A stretch of DNA of 64,000 nucleotides, from the NCBI GenBank assembly GCA_964525605.1, contig CAZGKT010000004.1, forward strand, positions 1 to 64,000. Direction: 5' to 3'. The stretch comes from CAVTWJ01 sp964525605 (GTDB lineage Bacteria; Oederibacteriota; Muellerivitia; Muellerivitales; Muellerivitaceae). Both the position numbers and the translations under genes were made by a program. This document shows positions 14,777-23,307 of this stretch, piece by piece (within the stretch, counting starts at the first letter, position 1; each line of letters starts with the position of its first letter). The notes beneath the pieces are model-generated. The model did no database searches. It was not told the DNA's origin and saw nothing but the letters and a program-made list of their open reading frames with translations.

Positions 14777-15169
14777 TTAATCCCGGGCGGCTTTGGGTAA
14801 GTCTACCACCTTGATAGCGTCTTCCATCTGGCAGGTCCCTTCAAACATGGCGCCTTCCTCAATGAGCAACCGGGGAGCGGTCAGATCACCCGTCACTTGG
14901 GCGGTGGCTTGCAATTCCATCCGTTCGGTGGCGGTGATGTTGCCCTTTACCTTGCCTCCGATCAATATGGTTCTACCGACGAGATTTCCCCGAATCATTC
15001 CCTTTTCCCCCACGATGATGCCTTCCTCGCAAGTGAGGTTGCCGTAAATTTCCCCGTCCACGTGGACGCTGTTCTTGGAGTTATAGTTGCCCCGGAGGGA
15101 GGCGTCCGGGCCGATGATGGAATCCACCTTGCCCATGGATCTGGATTCGCCGATTCCGAATAATCCCAT
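14777..15169 (-). CDS. bactofilin
   Basis: This 130-residue protein has the bactofilin (DUF583) fold: a right-handed beta-helix with repeated strands (VHVDGEIYGNLTCEEGIIVG, MIRGNLVGRTILIGGKVKGN, QVTGDLTAPRLLIEEGA) between short disordered ends. Bactofilins polymerise into filaments without nucleotide and organise local cell-wall synthesis or modification at the membrane. The next gene downstream of its own promoter side, at 15382, codes for an M23 peptidase with a membrane anchor, the usual partner of bactofilins. A GGAGAG site precedes the ATG. Confidence 0.95.
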   Translation of the reverse strand: MGLFGIGESRSMGKVDSIIGPDASLRGNYNSKNSVHVDGEIYGNLTCEEGIIVGEKGMIRGNLVGRTILIGGKVKGNITATERMELQATAQVTGDLTAPRLLIEEGAMFEGTCQMEDAIKVVDLPKAARD

Positions 15170-15257
15170 TTTTTTCTCTCCTGAAAATAATTCAAATTTC
15201 AGAACAAAACACTTAGCGTAACTAAACTTAATAAAAGCTTGGTTAATGTTAGTTTAA

Positions 15258-15343
15258 CCTTCTCCCCTTGAGGGAGAAGGCCGGGATGGGGTGATATGCC
15301 TGTAGTAAAGTACCCCTCACCCTGACCCTCAAGGGGAGAGGGT
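15258..15343. repeat. dispersed inverted repeat (CTCCCCTTGAGGG type)
   Basis: CCTTCTCCCCTTGAGGGAGA on the left and CCCTCAAGGGGAGAGGGTT on the right, each itself partly self-complementary, enclose about 25 bases. The arrangement lies between bactofilin and M23 peptidase genes. Elements of this general wording are common between genes in many bacterial genomes. Confidence 0.7.
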
Positions 15344-15381
15344 TAATTTCCATTCTTTGCCAAGCGCAGCCATCAATACCC

Positions 15382-16299
15382 TTAATCCAAGTTCGGAAGG
15401 TATTTTTCCGGGTCGACCGGCACTCCGTGGATGCGCACTTCATAATGACAATGGCTTCCGGTACTGCGGCCAGTGGAACCCATATAGGATAAAATATCAC
15501 CCCGCCGGACCGACTGGCCCACACTCACCTCGATGCGGGAACAATGGCCATACCGCGTACTATAACCGTATCCATGTTCCACCACCACCACCCGGCCGTA
15601 ACCTGTTTCCCACCCGGCGTAGGTGACGATTCCATCGGCGGTCACCCGAATCGGCGACCCCACCTCATTGGCGATATCGACTCCGTAATGGTAACCGGGC
15701 TCCCCGGTTAAGGGAGAAGCCCTCTTTCCGAAACCGGAAGTGATCCAGCCCTTGACGGGCCAAATCGAGGGCGTGGCGGCCAGGATGGACCTTTGTCGGT
15801 CGAGGAAAGCGCTGATTTCCTTGAAGCTGGCTTCCTGCAGACTGGCCTTTTCATTGTCGTCCTTAAGCGTGGCCGTCACCTTGTTCATCATCTCGTCGTT
15901 TTTTTTCAGCAGGATGGCGTCGAACTTCGCCGAATCTTCCTCGGTGGGCCCCCCCACGCCTGAGTCCGAGAGGATTTGTTTTCGACCGCCCAATTTCAAG
16001 AGTTTTCGAAACTGGCTGTCCAATTGGGACATGCGGTTAAGCATCTCCCGGTTGTTTTCCATTTCCCCCAGGATTTCCTGCATGTTGGCTTTGAATTTGT
16101 TCGCTTGAATTTCCGCGAGTTGGTAATTGATGTCTTTTGAAATGACGTATGCCGCCCACCCCAGAACCAAACCCACCCCGAGGCACAACAAATGAACCAT
16201 GAAGAGGCTTGTCTTAATCTGAATGGGTCTCCCGCCGTCGTTCGGGACCACCATGAAGGTTAGCTTCTTTTTGAAGTAGGAATGGGATCGCGGAGCCAA
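15382..16299 (-). CDS. membrane-anchored M23 family metallopeptidase
   Basis: This 305-residue protein has one membrane helix (about 30-50, LFMVHLLCLGVGLVLGWAAY), then a coiled coil (about 55-170) and a C-terminal M23/LytM domain. The zinc site is complete: HYGVD (His and Asp) at about 203 and SHCHYEVR at about 283, with YGHCSRIEV between. M23 enzymes cut peptidoglycan cross-links. The gene starts at a TTG with GAGGA upstream. The neighbouring bactofilin suggests a shape-determining pair, with the filament positioning the endopeptidase, as known for Helicobacter and Myxococcus bactofilin systems. Confidence 0.92.
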   Translation of the reverse strand: MAPRSHSYFKKKLTFMVVPNDGGRPIQIKTSLFMVHLLCLGVGLVLGWAAYVISKDINYQLAEIQANKFKANMQEILGEMENNREMLNRMSQLDSQFRKLLKLGGRKQILSDSGVGGPTEEDSAKFDAILLKKNDEMMNKVTATLKDDNEKASLQEASFKEISAFLDRQRSILAATPSIWPVKGWITSGFGKRASPLTGEPGYHYGVDIANEVGSPIRVTADGIVTYAGWETGYGRVVVVEHGYGYSTRYGHCSRIEVSVGQSVRRGDILSYMGSTGRSTGSHCHYEVRIHGVPVDPEKYLPNLD

Positions 16300-16477
16300 G
16301 CTATCCTCAGGAAGAATTTGAAAAAAGGCTGTTCAAAACGTTAAAACCCTAATTCCAAAATACGGGCCGCCAAGAAGCCTGTCAATGAAATAGGATTTCA
16401 AGGGGGGTAATTGATTTCCAAATCCAGGGAAAGGGGCCTGCCCGGACCTTCGCGCCCGAACATTGGGGAAAATACCT

Positions 16478-17215
16478 TCAATCGATTGTATTTCCCTCGG
16501 AAGAAAGGAACTTTTCGATTTTTTCAAAGACCATCGGGTGGTCATAGTCCAGCGTCACCACGTGGTCTGATCGATCCAGATAAAGCAGGTGTTTGGAAGG
16601 GGACCCGAGGCCTCGGAAGATCCTTTCCCCGTTGTCGGGGGGAACCATGGAATCTTTTCGCCCCTGCACGACCAACGCCGGCACCTTGATGGAAGTAAGC
16701 TCTTCCCGGACAAGATCCATCAGTTTCTTGAGTTCGAACAGGTTCTGGGTGGCCACGTAGGGATAGGTCAGGTGGGGTGGAGCCGAAGGGTCCAGCACCC
16801 CGCCCGTCAGGTTGGACGTGCGCCATTGAAGGAAACGGAAAAAACCCACGGCATTAAAACGAAAATCGTGGATCTTGACCGGGGTGGCCAAAGTGATCAA
16901 CCCGGCCACGGGAAGTCGAGCCGAGAGGTAGAGGGCCAGGTCGCCCCCCATGGACAGCCCGCAGACAAAAACCTTCTCACACCTCGATTTCAGCGACTCA
17001 AAGGCACTTCGGGCGCTGGAAGCCCAATCCTCCCATCGGGTTCGGGCGAGGTCCCGGGGGCTGGTGCCATGGCCTTCCAGCCAGGGGCCCAGCGTGCTGT
17101 AACCCTTGGGTGCTAAATAATCGCTGATGGGTTTGACTTCATCGGGGGTTCCCGTCAGACCATGTATAAGAAGGACGCCGACTTTTCCCCCCTTGACCTC
17201 GAACCCTACCCTCAT
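16478..17215 (-). CDS. alpha/beta hydrolase, carboxylesterase/monoacylglycerol lipase type
   Basis: This 245-residue enzyme has the oxyanion block VLLIHGLTGTPDEV at about residue 13, the nucleophile elbow CGLSMGGDLAL (Ser about 89), the acid in VQGRKDSMVPP and the His in DRSDHVVTLDYD. The short compact fold with GLTGTP is that of thermostable carboxylesterase Est30-like enzymes, which cut short- to medium-chain esters. It overlaps by 4 bases (ATGA) with the lipid-anchored peroxiredoxin-like gene upstream, so the two are translationally coupled. The natural substrate is unknown. Confidence 0.9.
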   Translation of the reverse strand: MRVGFEVKGGKVGVLLIHGLTGTPDEVKPISDYLAPKGYSTLGPWLEGHGTSPRDLARTRWEDWASSARSAFESLKSRCEKVFVCGLSMGGDLALYLSARLPVAGLITLATPVKIHDFRFNAVGFFRFLQWRTSNLTGGVLDPSAPPHLTYPYVATQNLFELKKLMDLVREELTSIKVPALVVQGRKDSMVPPDNGERIFRGLGSPSKHLLYLDRSDHVVTLDYDHPMVFEKIEKFLSSEGNTID

Positions 17216-17811
17216 TTGACGGGGGTGCCCATATAGGCGGAGGCGGCTTGTTCCCTTTGAATTTCTGCCAGAATCTCTTCATCGGTTGGCCGGTCCTGGG
17301 GGTTGGCGCCTATGTACTTGTACCGGATTCGTTTTTGGGGATCGATGATGATGACCGTGGGATGGGCGATGGGATGCCCGTTATGCCCGGCCTTGTTGAT
17401 GGCGCCGTAAGCCCCGATTAGGTTGAGATTGACGTCGGAAAGAAGGGTAAAGGGAAATCGCCACTGCTGGGTGAAATCGAGGCATTCCTCGACCAGGTCG
17501 GTACTGACCGCGTAGATGATCGCGTGATGCTGGAGAAACCGGGGGTAATCATCCTTCAGGTTGAAGAGTTGGGTTTGGCAGGCCGAACACCAGAAGCCCC
17601 GGTAAAAGATGAGAACCAAGAAGGTATCGGGGGGCACGCTGGTAAGGTGGGTGATCTTGCCGTAGCTGTCCGTCAGGGAAAAATCGGTGGCGAAATCCCC
17701 CGGCCTCAATCCACCGGGTTTGGAAGCGGGGCTGGGACCGCAGGCCATGGGCGGGAGAATCAAAATAAGAAAGCAGGAGATGATCAGGAACCGACGAAGC
17801 CCTGTGTTCAT
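17212..17811 (-). CDS. lipoprotein of the AhpC/TSA peroxiredoxin-like family
   Basis: This 199-residue protein has a signal peptide ending PPMACGPS, a plausible lipobox, so it would face the periplasm or the outside. The thioredoxin fold follows: PGDFATDFSLTDSYGK, then LVLIFYRGFWCSACQTQLFN with a CxxC (Cys about 74 and 77), then AIIYAVSTDLVEECLDF. The R-G-x-W-C-x-x-C arrangement fits peroxiredoxin-like/Bcp-like reductases that remove peroxides or exchange disulfides. The stop overlaps the start of the hydrolase gene. Confidence 0.85.
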   Translation of the reverse strand: MNTGLRRFLIISCFLILILPPMACGPSPASKPGGLRPGDFATDFSLTDSYGKITHLTSVPPDTFLVLIFYRGFWCSACQTQLFNLKDDYPRFLQHHAIIYAVSTDLVEECLDFTQQWRFPFTLLSDVNLNLIGAYGAINKAGHNGHPIAHPTVIIIDPQKRIRYKYIGANPQDRPTDEEILAEIQREQAASAYMGTPVK

Positions 17812-17815
17812 GAAT

Positions 17816-18219
17816 CCTTGTCCCTCTCAATCAAAATTTAACGTTCACCGGGCTTAGGATAACCTCAAGGCTCCATGACTTCTACCCCGTGCGTCAAATG
17901 GTAGTAGAGACTTACAGATTTCTTTCATTTCGGGCAATTCGATCTAATATTAATTAACAATTCAGTTTCAGAAATAACCACTGCCTAAAATCAGGTCAAT
18001 CCTATTTAGAAATAACTGGCTACCAATATTCATTTTCCGCCAAACCACTCCTCAAAACGCACTTAGAAAACAAATTCAAAACAAAACTGAAATCTAGATC
18101 GTTTAACGCTCAGATATTTCACTGAGAATAATTTCGTTGAATTTTTAAATGGATTAAGTGAATTTTCAGAAATCATTGGAATTCAATTTAGCCAAATTAT
18201 GATTTTTTAGGAGAGATAT
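17816..18219. other. AT-rich gene-free region upstream of a lipoprotein gene
   Basis: About 400 bases without a credible frame lie between divergent genes, so they should hold the promoters of both the peroxiredoxin-like gene and the plus-strand lipoprotein gene. I see no clear promoter boxes, repeats or RNA structure. The base composition is markedly AT-richer than the flanking minus-strand gene. AGGAGAG lies just before the ATG at 18220. Confidence 0.5.
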
Positions 18220-19434
18220 ATGAAACGTGTTCATGTGGCCCTAGCCATGATAGCCGGACTAGCCGTGTTGGTTTTAATTGGAGCGGTATATTCCGGTTGT
18301 AAAAAAACCCAATCACCATTTGGCGTTAATGCGCCCCAAGGGCTGGATATTCCTTCGCCCACTCCCGATATCTCTCGTTTTTATGTTTCAGTTGTAGATT
18401 TAGACAAACCCGCCACAGTCGCCAATGGTTTCGCAGCGGTAACAGTTTATGCGGTAGCGCCCAATGGATCGGTAACCTTGACCGCGCTCACCGGATCAAA
18501 CGGAACAGCTACCATCACCGCTTCCACCATCCCTCCAGGCATCTGGAGAATCATAGTTCCCGGTGGTCAAGGTTTATTTCCCTTTAGTACCAGTTATTTG
18601 GATATTCCTGTGACAATTTCCAACCAAACGGTCACCATGGCCTGCGGCCAAACGAACTTGGCATTGACGCCCACCAGCTTAACGACCTACTACACTTCAA
18701 GCGGAGCGCTTTTCACTTACAACTTAACGTACAATCAACCCAATCCCCTATGCATACCGGTTTCCCTAGTCATTTCGTCCTTCCCAACCAATTGGATCGC
18801 CTCAGTATCACCCATATCAATTGGTTCAAATGGCAGCGGCCAATGCTCAATTACGATTGGGGGAACAACCTGTTTGGATGCCCAACCCATTTTCACCGTC
18901 AGCGGTATTGATAGCACAGGAAATACTCGTTGTGTTTCAGCTCCCGCCACTATCACTCACGTTTTTAATACTGATTTATTAGTAACCTGGACAACTAATT
19001 CCACTCCAAGTGTTGATGCTGGTAGTGGAGATGGCTGCGTATTAGAAAGTTACATAGCACCGCCCTTTATGTCATGCAGTGGATATTGCGTGGATGGTTG
19101 GGTCACAAGTGTTGATGTTGCTTACACAAACAGCTGTACAAAACCAACGACCATTAATATTTCTAATGTGAACTGTGGTGCCAATTGTTGTGGTTCCGGC
19201 GTTTGGTGGAACAGTTCAAGTTACAGAAGTTCCGCAAATTCCGGGACAGCCCAAACAGTCCTAAATAGTCCCGTATCAGCTCCTCTTACAATCACTAACT
19301 GTAATGGACATGGCAATCCGACTTTGACTTTTGTGCTTTCTAATTCTGATTTTTCCAAGGGCATTACCTATACAGGAGCTGTTGCCAATAGTGGAACTGT
19401 TACAATCTTCAATGAATCCAATTGGTTTTTTTGA
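18220..19434 (+). CDS. lipoprotein with Ser/Thr-rich beta domains (paralogue)
   Basis: This 404-residue protein has a signal peptide ending VYSGCKK, a lipobox, then SPFGVNAPQGLDIPSPTPD, the same leader as in the lipoprotein at 10892. An N-terminal domain (about 45-140, VTVYAVAPNGSVTLTALTGS) looks like a carboxypeptidase-regulatory or Ig-like fold. It is followed by LTPTSLTTYYTSSGALFTYN, matching VSPVSQTYSTSAGNNFLFGL of the paralogue, and a cysteine-rich C-terminal part with pairs such as NCGANCCGSG. Thr, Ser and Asn dominate. This is a predicted surface protein of unknown role. AGGAGAG sits five bases before the start. Confidence 0.72.
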   Translation: MKRVHVALAMIAGLAVLVLIGAVYSGCKKTQSPFGVNAPQGLDIPSPTPDISRFYVSVVDLDKPATVANGFAAVTVYAVAPNGSVTLTALTGSNGTATITASTIPPGIWRIIVPGGQGLFPFSTSYLDIPVTISNQTVTMACGQTNLALTPTSLTTYYTSSGALFTYNLTYNQPNPLCIPVSLVISSFPTNWIASVSPISIGSNGSGQCSITIGGTTCLDAQPIFTVSGIDSTGNTRCVSAPATITHVFNTDLLVTWTTNSTPSVDAGSGDGCVLESYIAPPFMSCSGYCVDGWVTSVDVAYTNSCTKPTTINISNVNCGANCCGSGVWWNSSSYRSSANSGTAQTVLNSPVSAPLTITNCNGHGNPTLTFVLSNSDFSKGITYTGAVANSGTVTIFNESNWFF

Positions 19435-19523
19435 GTTTTATACACTTTGCGAGGAGTTATTACCCCTATACTTTGATAAGCATATTCTTTGAGAAATACT
19501 TGTTTCATCGTTGGGGGACTTAA

Positions 19524-20846
19524 TTGTCATTTGGTAAATATAAATTTCTAACGATTTTTATTGCCGCCTATCTTTTTCGACTTGGTTTTGGATTGCTATC
19601 TCCACCCATTTTAACCATCAGTGATGCAACCCAGAGTTATCTCATCGGGCTAAAATCTTACACAACAAATACTTGGCCTTATTTCGGACCGGATACTGAG
19701 GATCCGTCAGAAGGTTCGTTCAAGGCACAATGTCCCGGCGCCCTGGAAGGCCTCATGGTCGCCGTGCCGTTGTGGATGTGGCCGGATCCCTTGTGTCCTT
19801 ATCTCCTGGTTAATTTATTATCCGTTACCGCTCTCGCATTTTTGGGATGGTATGTCCGGAAACGCTTGCCGAATCTATCCCCTTGGGTCATCTACCCCTG
19901 GTTATTTCTCGCGCCATGGGACACCCATATCTCTACCCAGGTTTTTAACCTGTCCTACGCGATGGTGGGAAGCATTCTCTTCTTCGTGGGGTTCACGGAA
20001 ACCATTCCGGGATTGAAAAAGGACGTGATATCCGGTTCATGGGCAAATGCCATGATGGGTTTCTCATTATTCTGGATTATGCAATTCCACATGTCCTGGG
20101 TCTTATTCTTGGCTTTCTCCTTTATCTCGTTTTTCTTTCAACTAAAATCACCCCCCCGAGGAAAAGGGATTCTTTTTTTCTTTCTGGGCGCAATTCCCAG
20201 TTTTGTTTTTGTTCTTCCGACTTTCGTCGTTTACGGCTTACGCGGGACGGGTGACTTATCCGGACTATTAAGTCGATTTGATTACGGCCATTTCAAAAGT
20301 TATTTTACGATCCTGGCTAGGTTTTTTTCCTTCGCTTGTTTTGAAATGCCTCGGTTTATCGGATCCCATACGCCAGAACGGAAGGCATTCCTGTTGGAAT
20401 CTCCCCTTCTAATGGTTTCCGGAATTTTTCTGATGGTCACCGGATGGATCCAGGCTGTGATAATGCTGGTTCTGCTTTTCAAAAAAGATCATTCGAAACC
20501 GGAATGGCAACGTTTGAAACTACTCGTCCTGGGAACATCCCTGTTGATCTGGGTCAGTTTCTGGTTCACTATTCGGAACCCGGACGCGCACCGGTTTTAT
20601 CTGACATTCCCGGTGGCCATGATATATTTTTTTTATTGTTGGGATCTAACAATGTCAGAGTCTCGCAGGCGGAAACTGGGCTTTATCTTGATTTTAACGG
20701 CTGTCGTTTTTCAATTTTTCTACGCTCTTCAAAGCAGCATAGATGGAAAATCTGTCTTTTTGACGGAACGGGAAAAAATCGCCAAGGCCATCGAATTGAA
20801 GGATTACCGTATCCTGGCCGAGAGAAGATCCGACAGTCTTTATTGA
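19524..20846 (+). CDS. polytopic membrane protein, glycosyltransferase-like
   Basis: This 440-residue protein starts at a TTG with GGGGGA upstream. About ten hydrophobic segments are visible. The first luminal loop contains ISDATQSYLIGLKSY after the first helix, the place where GT39/GT83-type (PMT/ArnT-like) lipid-linked sugar transferases carry their catalytic Asp. The overall design matches these GT-C enzymes, but I see no further diagnostic motif. Its job is probably transfer or display of a sugar on the outer face of the inner membrane. It follows the PSPTP lipoprotein gene by 90 bases. Confidence 0.6.
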   Translation: MSFGKYKFLTIFIAAYLFRLGFGLLSPPILTISDATQSYLIGLKSYTTNTWPYFGPDTEDPSEGSFKAQCPGALEGLMVAVPLWMWPDPLCPYLLVNLLSVTALAFLGWYVRKRLPNLSPWVIYPWLFLAPWDTHISTQVFNLSYAMVGSILFFVGFTETIPGLKKDVISGSWANAMMGFSLFWIMQFHMSWVLFLAFSFISFFFQLKSPPRGKGILFFFLGAIPSFVFVLPTFVVYGLRGTGDLSGLLSRFDYGHFKSYFTILARFFSFACFEMPRFIGSHTPERKAFLLESPLLMVSGIFLMVTGWIQAVIMLVLLFKKDHSKPEWQRLKLLVLGTSLLIWVSFWFTIRNPDAHRFYLTFPVAMIYFFYCWDLTMSESRRRKLGFILILTAVVFQFFYALQSSIDGKSVFLTEREKIAKAIELKDYRILAERRSDSLY

Positions 20847-21008
20847 TTTTTCTTGATCATCACAAATATCTCCGGGTGTTCGTCGGATTGACTTTTTCAA
20901 TGGATGTACAAATTCTCTTTGAACTTCAAGCGGGAGATACATTGACTTTACCCATTGCGTTTAGGCGATTCCAAAGGTCAAAATAGGAAAAATTTGTCAA
21001 GGAAAAAC

Positions 21009-21749
21009 ATGGTCGGGGCTTTTAGAAAACCTTTGTTTCTATTTCTTCTTTTAACCACTTTTTTGGGGGGAGGTTTCCAATCCCGCCTTATCGCCGGCAC
21101 CCCACCACCATCTCCCGCTTCCCAAGGAACCATCTTCATCCGCGAGAAAATAGCCGATCAAAATTCTTTCAAGACGATTTTCAAGGCCTTAGGGTCTGAT
21201 TTCAAGGCCAGCGGTTTTTTGGCTTACAGTATGCACAGCGATCTTCAAAACCCGGCTTATATCATCTTGACCCTGCAATGCACCCATCTTACCCAGGGGT
21301 CGGCTTTTCTAAAATCGGATACCTACAAAGCCGCCATGAAAAACGCGGGCGTGAAGTACCCGGTGATTTGGTCAGGGGCCGACATCACTCCCCGTGTTTA
21401 TGGCGATCTTCCTCCCAAGCCGGCGGGGGTTGTCATCGCCCGCAACGATTTGAAATCCTACGATTATTGGAAGGCGGTATTCGACGCGGAGCACAACCCG
21501 TCCCACGGGGGCACGAACCCTAACAAAGAAGAAGGCTATCACGAGAAACGGGACTACAAAGCCAGCCATTACAGCATCCACCGGGGACTGGGAAAAAAAG
21601 ATGTGGCCTATGTGATGCACGAAGCTTCCGATGTCTCCAAGGCGCCTGAATTCATGACGTCCGCCCCTATGAAAACCATGCAAGGCCCCTTGGGAATTAC
21701 ACGCTTTACCGTTTGGTACGGCGTCAACCTGGAGCAGGGAACCTTTTGA
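21009..21749 (+). CDS. secreted protein with tandem ferredoxin-like (dimeric barrel) folds
   Basis: This protein of about 246 residues starts at MVGAFRKPLFLFLLLTTFLG, where AAGGA precedes the ATG; a longer TTG start is less likely. The signal peptide is followed by two repeated units: TIFIREKIADQNSFKTIFKA with LAYSMHSDLQNPAYIILTLQ, and VVIARNDLKSYDYWKAVFDA with DVAYVMHEASDVSKAPEF. Each resembles an antibiotic-biosynthesis-monooxygenase/EthD-like barrel half, so one chain could form the dimeric barrel on its own. The histidine-rich middle (EHNPSHGGT and ASHYSIHRGL) could bind metal. It stands at the head of a metal-uptake gene group, so a metal-related role is inferred. Confidence 0.6.
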   Translation: MVGAFRKPLFLFLLLTTFLGGGFQSRLIAGTPPPSPASQGTIFIREKIADQNSFKTIFKALGSDFKASGFLAYSMHSDLQNPAYIILTLQCTHLTQGSAFLKSDTYKAAMKNAGVKYPVIWSGADITPRVYGDLPPKPAGVVIARNDLKSYDYWKAVFDAEHNPSHGGTNPNKEEGYHEKRDYKASHYSIHRGLGKKDVAYVMHEASDVSKAPEFMTSAPMKTMQGPLGITRFTVWYGVNLEQGTF

Positions 21750-21789
21750 GCCATCCCAATAGAGTTGTTAAACAGGATAGGATCATCCG

Positions 21790-22080
21790 ATGAACGACTT
21801 GAGGAAAAACTACTCTTCCCTGATAAGCGCCATTCTCATGGCGGTTTTCCTAACCGTTCTGGGGATGGAAACCTCCCACCACCATGGGGCTTTGGAAGAA
21901 AATGACAATTGCGCCATGTGCGCCTGGGTCATGACGGGCTCCCAGGCCGTTTCGGCTCCCGCGGCCCCGGTCCTGATCCCGGTCATCCTTGTCTCGATGC
22001 TGTATTTTTTATCTTTTTTCATTCCGTTTTTCCCGCTTGTCCAATCCCGCGGCAGGTCCCCCCCTCTTTTCCCCCTTTAA
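21790..22080 (+). CDS. small His/Cys membrane protein of a metal-uptake operon
   Basis: This 96-residue protein has a first helix or signal (SAILMAVFLTVLGM), then SHHHGALEENDNCAMCAWV, which combines three histidines with a CxxC, then a second hydrophobic helix (VLIPVILVSMLYFLSFFIPFF) and a short proline-rich tail. This is the layout of DUF2946-like proteins, which occur beside TonB receptors and metal transporters. Metal binding is inferred from the His/Cys cluster. It lies 40 bases after the previous gene and 48 before the porin gene, in one probable transcript. Confidence 0.6.
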   Translation: MNDLRKNYSSLISAILMAVFLTVLGMETSHHHGALEENDNCAMCAWVMTGSQAVSAPAAPVLIPVILVSMLYFLSFFIPFFPLVQSRGRSPPLFPL

Positions 22081-22128
22081 TCCGGCGATCAACGGCTTTT
22101 TTAAAAGCCGAAATTTAAAGGAGGAAAC

Positions 22129-23256
22129 ATGTCCCGTTCTATAAAATTACTTTTAATCAGTTTGCTTTTGGGGGTCCCGGCCTTCGGCCTGGCCCAAACC
22201 CGTTCCATCATTTCCAATCTGGCCAATCCGGCCATCGGAATGAGCGCCCTCTTTTTAGGCCAGGAAGCGCCCAACGTCAGCCAATCCGGTCTCAACGGAA
22301 TCCAGTTTCAGGAAGCCGAGCTCAGCGTCATTTCCACGGTGGATCCTTATTGGACCCTGGCGGCCAATTTGGTTTTCGGTGCTGATCCGGCCCATGGCAT
22401 TCCTGATTCGGTGGAAGCCGAGGAAGCCTATGCCACCTGCGACAGCATCCCGGATATTCAATTGAAGGTCGGCGAAATGAGGGCCCAGTTTGGCAAGCAC
22501 GGCCTTTTACATACCCACGCCTTTCCCTTCATCCAGGCTCCCATCATCATGGGAAATTCCATCGGCATGGAAGGATTCAAGGACGCGGGCATCCAGGCGG
22601 CCTGGCTGACCCCCTTATCCTGGTTCAGCGAATTGACTGTGGGGGCCTATACCCCCGTGGCCGATGACGAATCGGAAAACGGCGGACAGGGTAACCACCC
22701 GTTGGATTTTAATTCCCCCTCCCATGACAACATCCCTTATCTGGCGCATTTGAAAAACCTCATTGATGTGGACGACGATACGACCATGGAATTGGGCGCG
22801 TCCGATTTGACCGGAATGGGTGACGACGGATTGCACCATGCGGTTTATGGGGCGGATCTGACCTTCCGCAACGTCCCGCTCCGGGAATCAAACCAGAAGG
22901 GATGGATTCTTCAGGGGGAATACATCAAGAAGGTTTCCTACAATGACGGCGTCTATAACCAGGAAACCGACGGATGGTATGGTTCTTTCCAGAATCGATT
23001 GAGCCAAGAATGGTGGACGGGCGTTCGGTACGAGCAATGTTTTAACGCCACCCCCGATACCCAGGTGGACCCCACCGAGAACTCGCTTCCCGGGCATGTT
23101 CAGCGGGTTTCCGCCGACATCGCCTGGCTGGCTTCTGAATTTTCGGAAGTCCGGGCGGAGTACAGCTACGCCCGCAACGACGCCGGTTCGGTGGACAACC
23201 GGGCCATGCTTCAATTCAATTACGTGATCGGATTCCACCCGCCGCATTCGTACTAA
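22129..23256 (+). CDS. outer-membrane beta-barrel protein, porin-like
   Basis: This 375-residue protein has a signal peptide ending AFGLAQT. The mature part is built of alternating amphipathic strands (AELSVISTVDPYWTLAANLV, LKVGEMRAQFGKHGLLHTH, WWTGVRYEQCF) and ends in an aromatic-rich strand, MLQFNYVIGFHPPHSY, although the last residue is Tyr after a short tail rather than Phe. Acidic and histidine-rich loops (SPSHDNIPYLAHL) may collect cations. AAGGAGG precedes the start. The position directly before the metal-binding protein gene suggests an outer-membrane entry route for zinc or manganese; this is inference. Confidence 0.75.
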   Translation: MSRSIKLLLISLLLGVPAFGLAQTRSIISNLANPAIGMSALFLGQEAPNVSQSGLNGIQFQEAELSVISTVDPYWTLAANLVFGADPAHGIPDSVEAEEAYATCDSIPDIQLKVGEMRAQFGKHGLLHTHAFPFIQAPIIMGNSIGMEGFKDAGIQAAWLTPLSWFSELTVGAYTPVADDESENGGQGNHPLDFNSPSHDNIPYLAHLKNLIDVDDDTTMELGASDLTGMGDDGLHHAVYGADLTFRNVPLRESNQKGWILQGEYIKKVSYNDGVYNQETDGWYGSFQNRLSQEWWTGVRYEQCFNATPDTQVDPTENSLPGHVQRVSADIAWLASEFSEVRAEYSYARNDAGSVDNRAMLQFNYVIGFHPPHSY

Positions 23257-23307
23257 GAGAGTTTTACGTTCTAGCTTGATGAAGTACAAATTAACAAGGA
23301 GGATTTC

